DNA of 64,000 bases, from positions 11,346,001-11,410,000 of the forward strand of contig CM114272.1 in assembly GCA_050084515.1 (NCBI GenBank). Reading direction: 5' to 3'. The notes under the pieces were generated by a model. It saw only the letters and a list, made by a program, of their open reading frames with translations. It did not search any database and was not told the origin of the DNA. The DNA is from Blasia pusilla. Lineage: Eukaryota; Marchantiophyta; Marchantiopsida; Blasiales. Positions 36,801 to 49,900 of the stretch are shown piece by piece (the stretch's first letter is position 1; every line of letters begins with the position of its first letter). The translations under genes were made by a program, and so were the position numbers.

Positions 36801-37140
36801 CGTTGTGAAAGCCATTGTACTTTGTTTCAATTCCCATTCTTGAATCAACAAGTGAAAGAAGCTGAAGATACATTGGTTTAACTACAAGTACATCTCTTAT
36901 ATATGAAGGTGTTACATAGATGTTTTGTGAAACATTAGGTCCATGGGTTAAGCATTGGACACAAACATGGAATGTTCCGGGAGAAGGTATCACATATTTT
37001 GTCATATATGCATTGCATAGAGCATATGGAAGATAATCATCACTTTGAACTATTTGCATTCGAGTTTGACTTGAGTTGTATGAAACTGCTCCGCAGTATC
37101 CACAACACTTCATTTGCTTGACAAAGTTGGAACACTTAGA
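33900..37140 (-). pseudogene. Helitron Rep-helicase relic (element 1)
   Basis: The minus-strand order is as in RepHel proteins. An N-terminal region (36412-37113, open 233 codons) contains DYLPYALCNAYMTKY and QPASADLNFLYRH. The Rep domain (about 35150-36050) has GRGSLNCLIILW where HUH should be, the in-frame stop 35670-35672, NVIPYHPVILLLWGAHMN and the Y2 motif YLLKYA. The helicase has GPQAGKRS (degenerate Walker A, about 34445-34470) and VIVVDECSML (Walker B) with LLGDLCQFP in 33951-34286. Stops and frame changes separate the blocks. Helitrons move by rolling-circle transposition using the HUH histidines, which are lost here (bases 35739-35747), so it is dead. Termini were not found. Confidence 0.8.
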
Positions 37141-40100
37141 AATCTAGTGTTTGAGTATTTCTTTGATGTTAGGCCATGTCTTGCCAGTGGGTTTTTGCAA
37201 TAAATTTTTCCTAGAAATCACATAATTTATGGCTCATTGTCTACAAGCTCTAAGCCTAGAAGTATATGCTAACATTGGAGACCTTGGTGATGTTCTTGCA
37301 GAGACCATTCATTGTAAACCTGTCGACTTGATTTTCGTCAGATATATGGAATCAACTCCGTGATGTTAATGTTCAGTACTTTAGACTACTGAAAGAGGCT
37401 TCTCGATATTAGTAATAGTTTATATTCTTACGAATTGCGTTTAAAATATAGGTCTCAGTTGTGAAATGGTGAGGCAATTTCTTGATAAACAGAATGCTTA
37501 TAGGACAAACATCATATGTAAAGGTACATGACATACAACCATTCCATAAACTCTCTAATTGCATAGTAGACAAATGTGATAAAGTTTTTCAAAGTAGATA
37601 AAAATATGATGCATGTTGTTCGCAACACACTACAAACTTTGAAACAATGAAAGGGAGATTCAAGTAGCATACTTGATCGAAAGGTTGATGGTCAATAAAG
37701 TTATCGATGCAAGAAAAAACAAAATAACATATTCAAATTAGTGTTAGGAGGTCAAAATGTACAGCAATAGTCAACACTAGGAAAATGTATAAATTCATAG
37801 AATTTCTCCAGTATCAAATGAACTGAATAGTTAAAAGATATAATATAGCGTCATGTATCCAACTGCAGTTATTCAATTGATGAAAACACTTGTAGAACTA
37901 CCTTTACCCACATACCTTTCTTTAACTCATTACCGATTAGTTAAAGATCAGGCACTCATAGCTGACATGTATACAGTTCAATCATCCATGTACAAAAATA
38001 CAATAATCACATATAACACATTTCAGGTTTGTGGGTTGTTTCTTGATGTTCTATTTTAAAGTGGACTTGACAGTCCTCTTTGGTTGAACGTATATGACGC
38101 TATATTATATCTTGTGTCCAGTATAGCAGAATCTGGAGATGGGTGGTACTACAATAGACACTAATATGGTGCAAAGGAGTTTCAAAGAGACTTTTGGTGT
38201 GCAGCTTGTACGACGCACTGAATGGCCTCAATTTTGACTGCGCTACAAAAGACGAAAGATATCTAGTTGGGCACGTAAACCCATAATGAGTTCCCAGAAG
38301 TTAGACAAATATTTGCTTGGCGTCATCCTATCATTCATTGAGTCATGTTTAATTAATGTGTTTCAAATTACTGTAAGATCATTACAGTTGCCACAGAGCT
38401 CTCACAATTAGACGTGTGAGATCTAGAACAACCAGACATACGTTATTCACATAAAGATCCAACTTTTATACAAATCACTTCTAGGGTTCACTGTAGTGGG
38501 ATTGGATTGCAAGCAAAATAGAGCTTACAATCTCATCTCTCCACAATAAAATATCTTCGACACTACCATTAGAAACTCTTAACCTCAAGCGACAATGAGA
38601 TTGTGGAGTGTTTTCAATCCTTGAATCATCATTACTCGTTTAGCATATTTCCTGCCAACAATATCATGTGAGTAACAACTTTGTGTGTCCATGAATACAA
38701 CATCTCTGCATCACTGTGCAGTTGTTACTACTGGACCTCCACTAACTTGCAGTTCTCCTGCTTAGAGCAAAAAATGTTTATCGTTGGAAATGCCTGCCAC
38801 TAAAGAAACGGCTCACTGAAGGGACCTCGCACCAAAAAGATCAGACATTACAACTTTTGACCGAATATAGAGCAGTTTGCATTAATCCTAACACGTAATA
38901 AAAGTCAAAGAACTTCAGCTTGTGCTACTGCAAAGGCAACTTGAAGTTGCGGATTGGCGACATTAATGGCAGATACTCCCAAACATGGCCCTACTATGAG
39001 GCCTTAACTAAGCATGTCTCCTCTTCAACCCCAAGAGACAACATGTTTCATGGCTTTCCAGTGGGAGTGTGGATGGTTTGTAACGGATAAATATGTGAAG
39101 GATGATTACAATAATAGGGAGGTCATGGGTAAGCCATCAAGTCCAACAATCAATTAAAACCTATCAGGGTAAATTAAAGGGTAGGGAAGGTGAATGGATG
39201 TCAAACTCTTATGTTTGAGTATCAGAGTCTAATTTCAACAGTTCGCAGTCATCAAAGGTAAGGCAAACATTATAAGTCATTTAACTTAATGCGTGCACAA
39301 TTGCACATTCAAGTCAATACCTCTGAATCCTTCATGTACATAGATCAAGCTGGATTCATGAACAAGTATTTAGGTTTCCCTCTCCACCTAGCACCGTTAC
39401 GGAATTCATTGCAACTGCGCAATTCCTCACTTCTATTGCCTAGTTTTCCTCGATTTCATTCAGATACTTGCATAGGGAGTATCATGAACTAGATTTTGGG
39501 GGGAAATCTAGTTCCTAGACCCACAGAAGGTTCTGAGTCCCTGAACATCTTCAAACAGATTCGAGACAACTCTAATGAGGTATTGTCGAGAGTCATATGC
39601 CTGTGAGGAAAATAGACGCGTATATCTATTCAAAGATAGTTTACTTCATGGCGCTTTCGTACATCAATCACGGCTAAAAATTGAAATTGCCAATAGAAGG
39701 AAAGAAAATGTTTCATGCACAGCCTACCACTAACAAAACAAAAAGTTATCCATTATGTATTAGGGAAGGCTCATGTGGACTTCCAAGGTGCACTCAAGAA
39801 TCTCTTCATCATAGAATCAATCTTTGACCTGACTTCAGTACCCAACAATATTACAAGTAACCTTTGTTGAAAACTTTGCTCACATGTACTACCTGCTATT
39901 GCATTTTAACCATAAGCTTCAACCCCAAATTGGACCACTCTAAAGAGTGCGAGAGAGAAAATTGAAAAAATCACTATATGTGCCTAAAAGTACCATACCG
40001 TCATACCACAGTGAACCTTTTTGAATTTCTTTCCCCCATCCAATTATTGTTTTACTCAACAAAATAGTTTTGGTATGCATTTGGTTTTAATTGAAATTCC

Positions 40101-40860
40101 TGACGAAAAAAACTTGAGCTAGTAGATTTTAGAGGTCTAATGTAAATATGTGCTCTCTCCGTAAAGAAAAGTCTCATTTTTTTGTGTATCTTCCTAATGG
40201 TTGTCCTGCTGGAAGAGCTCTCCCACTACTTTATGGATGATTGTAGTTATTAAGTAGTGCCTTTCATAGGCTTATGACTACATACCCTGCATCCAGGTTG
40301 GAGAGTGCTAGGACTAGAATTGGTTCGGAGGGAGAAAACGGTGGAGAAAGTACCATATAAGAGGGAGGTGGCCCTCTCATATCATTTGAATGCTGACCAT
40401 AGAGAATGTTACTGAGGAGTTCAAGGTATTGGCCAAGAAATTTTGTACAACACTATCTACCATGATTAACAAGGATCCTCATAAGATATTTTTACCAGTG
40501 CAGCAACTTAAGGGAGTGAATTTCAGATACGGAAGACAACAAACAGCTCGAGTAGTACGTGTTGCTCTTTTGTTGAACAAGGGACCGAGTAGAGGCTGCA
40601 GGTTTTATCCCCACCATCAGATCAGGTGCAGGGCATCAATTCCATCCCCATACTCCTGGTTTGTAGTTCAAAGGAACCAGACGTGACTTGAACTTAAATT
40701 TAAAATGGGACCCAAACAAGGAGTTTTCCACAAAGTCCTTCACATTCTGGAAATTTCATCACCACTATCGCGCTAGATGCAGGACTTTCATTGTGTTTGC
40801 ATCTTGTTGTTTTGTGGTACAAGGCAACCACCTTTGATCTGAAATTGAATCTGGACCAGG
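37141..40860. other. Intergenic DNA between Helitron 1 and the full copia
   Basis: No gene is recognised. The plus frame 40390-40686 has no familiar motif and overlaps the sequence next to the copia insertion. Part of this DNA may belong to the Helitron. It contains the inverted repeat 37836-38112. Confidence 0.45.
37836..38112. repeat. Perfect 19-bp inverted repeat bounding 277 bp
   Basis: The left arm AGATATAATATAGCGTCAT (37836-37854) is exactly the reverse complement of 38094-38112. The enclosed sequence holds a short plus frame (37853-38059) without a motif. It could be a MITE; no target duplication was evident. Confidence 0.7.
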
Positions 40861-41220
40861 TGTTGATCAATTCAGGGGACTCTAGACTGACCTTTAATTG
40901 CAGAGAAATAGTAAGCAAGGCAATAGAACAACACACATCTGTAAGGAATGTGATTTGCAGCAACGAGCCGATCATAGTTGCTTTTAAGTACACATGGACC
41001 TCAATGGTGCCCTTCCTACAATAGAGAATGTGTCCTAAGTAAAGAAAATGCAATTCAAGTCCAGAAGTGTTGAGTCACTACCAAGTGAGACGTGTTCACT
41101 GACACATTAGAGGTGAGTCACAAGAATGACCTGCTTGTGCTATTATATTTGCAGAGGTGGCTAGGTATGGTGTCAATAGAGGAAGGTCAATGGTAATCAG
41201 CTACGTGCTGATATCTAACA
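40861..41220 (-). repeat. 3' LTR of copia element
   Basis: 360 bp, starting TGTTAGATATCAGC and ending GATCAACA on the minus strand (TG...CA ends). It pairs with 45351-45707. Confidence 0.93.
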
Positions 41221-41237
41221 CTCCCACTCAGTAACTA
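41221..41237 (-). other. Polypurine tract region of copia element
   Basis: Minus-strand GTTACTGAGTGGGAG lies immediately before the 3' LTR, the usual position of the plus-strand primer. It is interrupted by pyrimidines and is therefore weak. Confidence 0.6.
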
Positions 41238-41334
41238 CCTCCATTGAAAGTATCTCTATGAAACATATATTTCTTCCTAGTTAGATCTTTTTGAGAATAT
41301 CTGCGACCATGTTATGGGTGTCACAATCTACTAC

Positions 41335-44300
41335 TTATATCAAACCCTTTTGTACCATCTCCTTAATAAAATGATAATGAATGTCGGTGTGTTTTGTCCT
41401 CTCACTAGATCTTGTTCTATCTAACAAACAAATAGCACTCTGGTTATCACAATATATTACACTCCTCCCTTGCTGATTCCCTATCTCACTTAGAAAATTT
41501 CGTAACCAAGTTGCCTCTGGGAGAGCTCTAGTTAGAGCCATGAACTCTGCTTCAGTAGTGGATAGAGCAAGAGATTTTTGCTTCTTGCTTCCCCAACATA
41601 CAACTATGTGTCCTAACAAGAAACAAAAACCAAAGGTTGATGTTTGATCATCCTGATTACCTCCCCAATGTAACTCTCTAGCTCACATAACCACTCTAGA
41701 GTTGCTCTGTATACAGGTTTGCAGTCTGACATTTTAAACTTTGCAAGTACATTGTTGACCTACCTACTTTGAGATAGTCTAATCCATCCTTCCTTTCTAT
41801 TCCTAATTACTTCCACTTGAAGGAAATGATGGATTTCTCCTAGATATGTCATTCTGAACTCCTTTTTCATTGAGTCTTTAAGTGATATTAGCGGTGGTGT
41901 ATAATCACTAATCAATACACCGTCATCTATGTGTAGGGCCGATTCCACAAAATATTCCTTATCATTCAAGATGTAAATATTTGTGTCATTCTCATATCTC
42001 CGGTATCCTATTTTGATTAGAAAACTATGCATCATTTGATACCCTAGTCTTGATGACTTTTTAAGTCCATAAATGGACTTGTGTAGCCTACAAACTTGAT
42101 CTTGGCAAGTAGGATCTAACACCCCCTGTGACATCTCCATGTATACTTCCTCGAGTATACCATTCAGAAATGTTGTCTTTACATCCATCTGATGTACTTC
42201 AAGATCAAATTGTGCTGCAAGAGCAATCATAACTCGGATTGAAGTTGTTTTGACTATAGGTGATAAAGTCTGAGTGTAGTCCACACCATAAACTTGTGAG
42301 TAGCCTTTTGCTACCAATCTTGCTTTTACCTTTCAATGCTCCCATCTGCCTTGTACTTTATTTTGAAAACCCATTCACATCCCACGACCTTTCTACCTGG
42401 TGGGAGTGAAGTGAATGACCAAGTGTTATTCAACCTTATGGATTCGAAATCTTGTTTCATTGCATCCTTCCAATGAACTGCCTGCTGCCCAGAGAGAGCT
42501 TCTTCATAGGTCTCGGGTTCTTCAATATTTTTATGCTTCTCTTGTTGACTCATTAACGCCTGACTCAAGTTCTCCTTATCTGGATTCCTTGCACGTGATT
42601 CCTGATGCGGTGCATCATATTTCTGCACTTTCCTTGAAACCCTTTCAGATCTTCTTGGTCCAGCACTTACTTCTGTTGGAGTTTTGTTGTTGGACTCTAT
42701 TTGAACAATTTGTGGCTCCTTCTGAACTTTTTCTGGTGCAACATCAAGAAAATGACTCTAAGTTAGAATCTCACTAGCACTCTTACTAGTACTTAGAGTG
42801 CTCATACCTGGTGTTGGTACACCTTTTCCTTTAGTGGTAGTCGATGCTGAAGTTGGTAAGGCTTCCACTAAACTCATTCCCCAGAACTCCGGGAACTCAA
42901 ACAAGGAATCGTCCTCCTCTTTACACAAACCAACAAATGCCACCTTGCCCTCTTGGAATTTTACATCCCTAGAAGTGATGATGGTTTTGTAAAATTTCTT
43001 TTGCAACTTGCATCATTTTCTTTGCTCATCATAACCAAGAAGAATACATTCTTTTAATTTTACATCTAGTTTTCTCCTCTGAGAAGAAGGAATTAGTGCA
43101 AAAGCTGTACACCCAAAAATTCTAACATGACTAAGATCTGGAGGCTCTCTGTACCAAACCTCATATGGTATCTTATCACCCTCGAGAGCCTTTGTTGGTG
43201 ATCTATTCTGCAAGTAGTTTGCTGTCACTATTGCTTCACCCCAATAAGCCTTTTCGAGACGTGACTGCTCTAGCATTGCAAGTAATGTTAATATTAATTC
43301 CTTTCTGCTACTCCATTTTGCTATGGAGTGTGAAGGACTGAAAACTTCCTTCTAATCCCATGTGTAAATTGAAATCAATGGAAGTGTATTCTCCTCCATT
43401 ATCACATCTTAACATTCTGATTTTTCTTCTTGTCTGATTCTCTACCAAGTTTTTGTACACTACAAATTTATGATGTACTTCTGATTTTTTCTTCAGAAGA
43501 GATATATATATATATATATATAGACAAATCATTTATAAAAGTCAAGAAATATCTAGCTCCATTGAATGTACATGTGCTCATTGGTCCACAAACATCATAA
43601 TGAACTAAGCCAAGAACATCTTCAGCTCTCTTACCACCATATGTCTGAAATTTCTCCCTTACTTGCTTGGACTTGATGCATGTGGTACAAAGAGGAAAGT
43701 TATCAAAGTTTACTCCATCCACAAAATTTTGTTTTTGAAGTGCTACGAGTCTTGCTTGGCTGATGTGGCCAAGCCTCTCATGTCACAAAATAGCATTAGT
43801 TGTTGCAAAGAGAGTATTGGTCTCCTTGCAGGTGGAATTTATGGTTGATTTCTTATTGGTTATATGCTAGGTGTTATAGATTCACCTAGCATATACAACT
43901 TGTTCTTCAACTTACAATTTGCTATTGTTACCCCAACTTTGTCGTTCAAGTTACAACGACGATTCTTGATTGTGACCTGTCCTCCTCCTTGATCAAATTG
44001 ATCTACTGAGAACAGATTCTTCTTGAGACCAAGGACATACAACACATCTAGGATGACAGTTTGTACTCCATTCACTAGCTTGATGCTTACTAACCTTGTT
44101 CCTTGAATAGGCTGGGTTGTGTCATCTCCCAGATACACCATCGATTGCTGATATGTATTACTAGCTCAGAAAGTGGTAAATGTGTTGAGGTTGTGAGCCA
44201 TGTGCTGAGTGGCTCCAATGTCCACATACCAAACTGTATCTTGACTATTTAAGGCAGTCAAGGCTGTTACATAGAGTTTAGTCCCAAAAATATTACTTTG

Positions 44301-45037
44301 ATGTAGCTTCTGCAATCTCTTGGGACAATTCTTCAATATGTGTCCTAATTGCTTACAAAAGAAAAGCGAATTGATGTGATTGGAAGCTTCTTCCTGTAGC
44401 TTCCTCTTCCTTGATTGAATCTTTGATTACCACTTGTATGGAGTGTTATTGATGACTCAGCACTCCCACCCATATTCTTCATATGAGTTTCTTCTTGCAA
44501 CAATTGAGAAATGAGACTTGTCATGGTCAAATTGGGCTAGACCCGAATATAAATTTTTAAAAATCTGTAACTTTGAGGCATGCTTCGCATTAGATCTAAA
44601 ACCTTCTCTTCTTCATCGATGATAACCCCAATAGTTGTCAGTTGATCTAGAATGGATGTCAAGCAATGAATGTGTTTTAGTACACTTTCACCCTCTCTCA
44701 TCTTGATTGTTGACAACTTATCTTTTAGATACATTTATGTTATCCGGTCCTTTTTCTCAAAAAGATCGGTCATTCTTTTCGAGTCATCAGCAAACGTCGA
44801 GCAACTAGTTGGGAGAGAGAATTGATTGTTCTCTATCGAGTTTGCAATGATAAAGGAGACAAGACTATCTTTCTTGATTTATAGAGTTGGTGCAGTAGGT
44901 TCTAGGGGTTTCATTTTTGCTCCGTCCGCTATCTCCATAAGTGCTTCAGATGTGAGAACCAATATCATTCTCTCTTTCTAGACTTGAAAATAAGTTCCAT
45001 CAAACTTAGGAAAATCTAAAGCTCTAAGATGAGCCAT
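41335..45037 (-). pseudogene. copia gag-pol polyprotein, broken
   Basis: Blocks in order: gag from ATG 45037 (open part 44537-44734); a zinc-knuckle-like CKQLGHILKNC near 44310-44340; protease with VDIGAT where DSGA is usual (Ser to Ile at about 44219); integrase zinc part CTTCIKSK and core (YDVCGPM; DNGGEY; ERN after a frame change near 43300); reverse transcriptase (42628-41760) with MDVKTTFLNG and HIDD at the YVDD position; RNase H (41619-41335) with SKKQKSLALSTTEAE. Blocks are separated by stops (for example TAG near 44535 and TGA in the protease) and frame changes. Copia elements replicate through reverse transcription in cytoplasmic particles; this copy cannot. Confidence 0.92.
43502..43523. 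repeat. (TA)n microsatellite inside integrase
   Basis: About ten uninterrupted TA units. They translate as an IYIYIYIS run in the middle of the integrase core, between FINDLS and the following KKKSEV, and shift or replace conserved residues. Confidence 0.9.
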
Positions 45038-45338
45038 TATTAGTTGACAAGATTCACCAGGAAATTTCTACGCCCTCAATTGGAGTAAGATTTCAAGCAT
45101 ATGAAAGCACACCCACTTTGGGTGCATGCTTGATATCTCTCTCCAGTCACACAGATGTCCTTCTATAGAAACACAATGCTTCTTTGATACTCTTCTAAGA
45201 CATAACTGATCAGACACTGCTTCTCATGACTAATCACGGGTCCTCTATGGACTCGTTACTGCAGATATTCTTAAACCTTACTCCTAACCACATACCACCT
45301 AGTATGTAGGGGGGATCCTTACTCCTATCCTGCTTATT

Positions 45339-45350
45339 GTTCTGATACCA
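45339..45350 (-). other. Primer-binding site of copia element (initiator tRNA-Met type)
   Basis: Minus-strand TGGTATCAGAAC directly follows the 5' LTR end and matches the complement of the initiator tRNA-Met 3' end (TGGTATCAGAGC) with one mismatch. Confidence 0.9.
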
Positions 45351-45707
45351 TGTTGATCAATTCAGAGGACTCTAGACTGAACTTTAATTGTAGAGAAATA
45401 GTTAGCAAGGCAATAAGACAACACGCATCTGTAAGGAATGTGATCTGCAACAAAGAGTAGATCATAGTTGTTCTTTCAATACACAAGGCCCTCTATGGTG
45501 CCCTTCCTACAACAGAGAACATGCCATAAAGAAAATGCAATTCACGTCCAGGAGTGGTGAGTCACTAACAAGTGACTCATGTTCACTAATAGATTAAAGA
45601 TGAGTCACAAGAATGACCTGCCTATCCTATTATATCTGCGGAGGTGGCTAGGCATGGTGTTGACAAAGGAAGGTCGTTGGTAATCAGCTACGTGCTGATA
45701 TCTAACA
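45351..45707 (-). repeat. 5' LTR of copia element
   Basis: 357 bp with TG...CA ends, homologous throughout to 40861-41220. It lies upstream of the PBS on the minus strand. Confidence 0.93.
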
Positions 45708-45832
45708 TCAGGTTCCCACACAAGGATTTCCCCAACAAATAGTCCTCAAGTTCTAGTGGTTCATGACACACAATCAACAGAGAACAATCACTTTGTAATT
45801 GCTTCTACATAGTTATATGACTATGAGTATGG

Positions 45833-45886
45833 ATGAACAGAGTCCAAGAGATTGCTAGTGCAATCTCTTGGACTCTGTTCATCCAA
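45833..45886. repeat. Perfect 25-bp hairpin with 4-base loop
   Basis: Positions 45833-45857 are the exact reverse complement of 45862-45886; the loop 45858-45861 is TAGT. The arms begin GGATGAACAGAG and contain CCAAGAGATTGC. No mismatch is present, unlike the decayed DNA around it. It lies 126 bp outside the copia 5' LTR. Confidence 0.95.
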
Positions 45887-45949
45887 AGTTTGGCCATCTT
45901 CACAAGCCTCCTTCAGGTTGAAGGGTCCCCATCATCATTTTACGGCACC

Positions 45950-46900
45950 AATTTGGGTCTTGTGCCCAATTGCCTTCGCAAATTCAACTTCACAATGTCA
46001 TGACTATCCCCCATAGGCCCGCAACAAACTCACACCAACCTTGGTCTTCAAGAGTGAGCCAACATTAACACCCCGATAAACGTTCACCTGTGCATCTTCA
46101 AGCCTATCCCTTTGTTTCGTGTCAGCATCCCAAACAGCCAAACCATTTTCTTCACCAGCCTTGCAAATTCCACTATCATCAAACTTAAATATGATTTCTC
46201 ATCATCTTCTTCAAACCCATACTTCTTAGCTTGTGCTTTCTTGGCAGCTTTTCGGGGCCCGTGTTCATATTCGTTGAATTTGAAGCCATTGCTACCATAA
46301 CCACGATAACCATGACCATAACATATACTTGCTCATTGCCTTGCTTCTTATAGCCATGATTTCATCATAGCCGACCTGACGGTAATGATCTAGGTGTGGT
46401 TCAATAGCTTTCAACAGGAATCTACAGTCCAACACTAAGAATGAATGCTCGACATAAACAGATCGAAAGCACATAGCACCAAAAGTCTCGAACAAAAGCA
46501 AGAGACGTAGAGAGGATAAAAAATCACCACTACCCTCTACAAAATATGGAGGGTTGTGCCCATTTTACTCTAATGCAAGAGCAACTCCACAAATAGCGTA
46601 AGGGTATTCTCAGCATAGACTTGCTCAGCAATAACTAACTAAGGGTTATAAAATCTTTATAAAGCCATTCGTTTGAAGATGGTTTGTAGTTGTAACCAAA
46701 ACAACTCAACCGAGGGTTCTTCACCTGCCCTACCATAGCCAAAGTTGCTTGGAGACCTGAATCTTATGAACTTGTGCAGAAGTCCCAGGGCCATGTTCCT
46801 CGTGAAAAAAATTTAATGTATTGCTTTCATATCAATAGTCCAATAAATGGTCCAAATATCATGCATAAAAGGCTCAAAAGTAGGACCTGAAAGTTCTCAA
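45950..46900 (-). pseudogene. Frame-shifted coding relic, family unknown
   Basis: Minus-strand open blocks follow one another in different frames. About 46600-46820 gives an AEQVYAENTLTLFVELLL-like stretch. 46292-46501 contains CFRSVYVEHSFLVLDCRFLL and VGYDEIMAIRSKAMSKYM. About 46190-46290 gives GSNGFKFNEYEHGPRKAAKK. About 46020-46190 gives GEENGLAVWDADTKQRDRLE and VYRGVNVGSLL. The mix of hydrophobic and charged protein-like sequence points to a former gene of over 200 codons. I do not recognise it; a transposon-encoded or host protein are both possible. Confidence 0.4.
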
Positions 46901-49900
46901 TAAGATATGCAGCACTTCTTCAACACTAAGTGCAGTTTCATGAGTGAGTCTGAGAGTTTGCATATGAGATCCGAATCTCCCCTTTCCAAATTGAGATAGC
47001 CTAGAACTAGGGGATAGGTCTTCCGTGAGCTGAACATGTTCAAAGCATGGCTAGTACTTGGTTTGAGAATACCAGTGCCACACTCAACAGGGGATAAGTG
47101 TAGTGAGAAATTTCTTTAGAAAAACTACAGTCGATTTTCAAGCAAGGTGAGGCATATTATCATTGGCCATTGTTGAGGCAAGAAATGGTATTCTAAGCAA
47201 GATAGTCTGCTCCCTTTGAAGACATGAAATTCTTTTTTCATACAAACAATTCAACATACGCAAGAGTTGGTTGGTGTACGTGGTAGTGAGTGTTGTTTGA
47301 AAGACACACAACGGTTATCCTAGTCCACGATGAACAAGTTTGATCCTACAAGCAACTCCGGATGTGCTCTCTTATTCACTCTCTCATTGTACACAAAGCA
47401 ACAATAAGCGTTCAAGGTGCAGACACACATACAACAAAATTCAGTAAGCACATACCCGCACCACTATCATCGATAACACTTAATAGAGACAGAAAAAGAA
47501 AACTCCATCCATATCTCCTACCATGGACACACGCATAACCGAAGTGAGTGCACAAGTAGGAAATCCTTTCACTCCAGGAAATTAACCGACTTCTCTACAT
47601 TTTCACTCCTACCACATGCTTATTTCACTCCCGAGCATCTTACAAACACAAGAATTGATTGTGAATTCATTTTTCGGGAGGTCTTCTTTCAAAAAAATTG
47701 CTTCGTATCTTGAGCAACTTCACAAACAATAAAATGATTAACTAAATTTGGTCGGTTCCATACTAGCGACTGACAAGGAAGAGTAGCCGAATTTCTTCCC
47801 GACGCCTACTCCAAATGACTCTCATTGAAAACCCCTAGGCAACAGCAAGAATTGTATGAAGCAATACGAGTATGGCCACCGATCATAACGCTATATCAGG
47901 TCTCAACCTTCTTGTTGCAATCCTTTTATGTTTTACACATTTAATCCTTCGCATGTGAGCATGGGAGTGCAATGGAAAGAATTCTCTTAACAGAAGAATC
48001 CAAAGTTGGTATGTGGAGGTATCACAAGCGCCTATGTAGAATCGAAGGAACGCATCAACAGGTTGGCTAAAGAAATGAACAGAAAGGGTAATCTCTTAAA
48101 AGAAAAGTTTTATACATGGCCCGTTTCGGAATCTGCCAAGCTATCTACCAACACAATATGACACCTGATAAAAAACAAAACACCACCTCATCCCAAGGTT
48201 CGAGATGATTGACGCACTTCATCTAATGGTGGATCCAACGCCACGTAACATAGTTGGCCATGAGAATGCTCTGCCCGCCCTCTACCCTTGGAGGCGAAGT
48301 GTCTCCAAGAAAATTGATTGCGCAATTTACGCCATGACAGTAGGGGCTGTAACTAAAGGCAATCTAGATATGATGGGCATGTACACAAAAGTATCTTAAT
48401 TCTCCATACAAGGCTTCATGTATGGAGTCCTTACTAACTCTTACCATAGATACCATAGAATAATACGTCTATCTCGAACAAAAAATCTAGAACAAACAAG
48501 GCGTGCTCCTAGGCCTAACTCCCTAAAAATGCCAAAGGAGTTACAAATTCTAATTTGTCAAGAGAAGATAGACACCACCAAAAGCAATCAACTAAGGATT
48601 TTTGTTAAGCTAGCGCATCCATGGGGCACTCAAAGGAAGCGGGGCCTAAAAGATCTCCATACACTTGTAGAATCCTCTTAGCAAACACTCTAAGTGAGTA
48701 TGGAGATAGTTATTTTGTTCTCAAAGTCTCAATTTTTAGGAATTCCAAGATATCTACAAAGTCATGATGAGGTAAGTGAGGTGTTTAGCAAAATAGGAGG
48801 ATAGGAACGTAAAAGCTGCTTGAGGACCACCAATCCTTATGAAGTCATATTTAAAGTAGTGTCACCAAGATGAAACTTGGAAAAAAAATCATGGCCCCCC
48901 CCAAGCGGACCTCCCAGGAAAAGTATGCCTCCATTAGCTATCATAAATCCATCACGTAAAAGGAATGTGGGAACACTAATTTACAACACCAATTCTTTTT
49001 TCTTTTTGAATTTTTTACCAATTTATGAATTTTGTAATATTGGTTGAATAGTATATTCAATAAAACATAGTCTTAATAAAAAATTTAATATCATTATTTC
49101 AATTTGAAGTTTTGGGAAAAACATGTAAAAATATGAATGAGAAAAACTAACAAAGATTAATTTAAGTCTTTGAAAAGATCGCTTGTGGCATTACAAAGTA
49201 TTTTATATTACGATCAAGAGGATCATAATTTGGAAATAAAATAGGATAGTAAAACGTGTCTAACAATATTAATAACATGAATTGTTAATTTTGGTTGTTG
49301 ACAAAGAGACGCATGGGTATAGATAAAGGCTTTAAATATCAGTTCTTAATAACGATAAATAAATCTATACTACTATTGGAAGATACTTCTTCATTTCTCA
49401 AATATCCTAAGTTTTAATACTTTTCATCACAAATGAAATAAGTATTTCAACATATCTTGTAGTGGCTTTGGAGGAGGATTATCGATTTTCAAAATTTTAG
49501 GCATGTCATCTACCCAAATCTATGAGCTTTAGTGGTAACTTTCTACTACCCTTCATGATTAAAATTCTCATTCTGTACCAATTCATTATATGCATTGATT
49601 TTTTAACTCTCAATACATAGCCTCCTCTGCCTTTAGGGTTTAGTTCCTTGGAAGGAATTGCTACCCTTTCAATATTCAAAATAGGCTAACCCTTGATATG
49701 CATTGCATTGGATGAGTTTTAAGGGAAGATTATTGGGATATTGTAGATATGTAGAGAAATTTGGACAAGATGAGGTTGGCCTTATTTTATTGCTTCACAA
49801 TTATAACTATGTGGTCCATAGTGAAAGAGTAGAGAAATATTTTTTCATGCCAATATAACCGAAGTTTCCATTTGATCTACAGAAGTAAATCTTGTGAAGT

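Larger units (their letters stand above)
40861..45707 (-). mobile_element. Full-length Ty1/copia LTR retrotransposon, inactive
   Basis: Both LTRs, PBS, polypurine tract and gag-pol in copia order are present on the minus strand. The flanks are CCAGG (left) and TCAGG (right), a 5-bp target duplication with one C/T change. The LTRs differ at many positions (by eye about 85-90% identical), so the insertion is old. Total length 4,847 bp. The coding region is broken by several stops and frame shifts. Confidence 0.93.
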
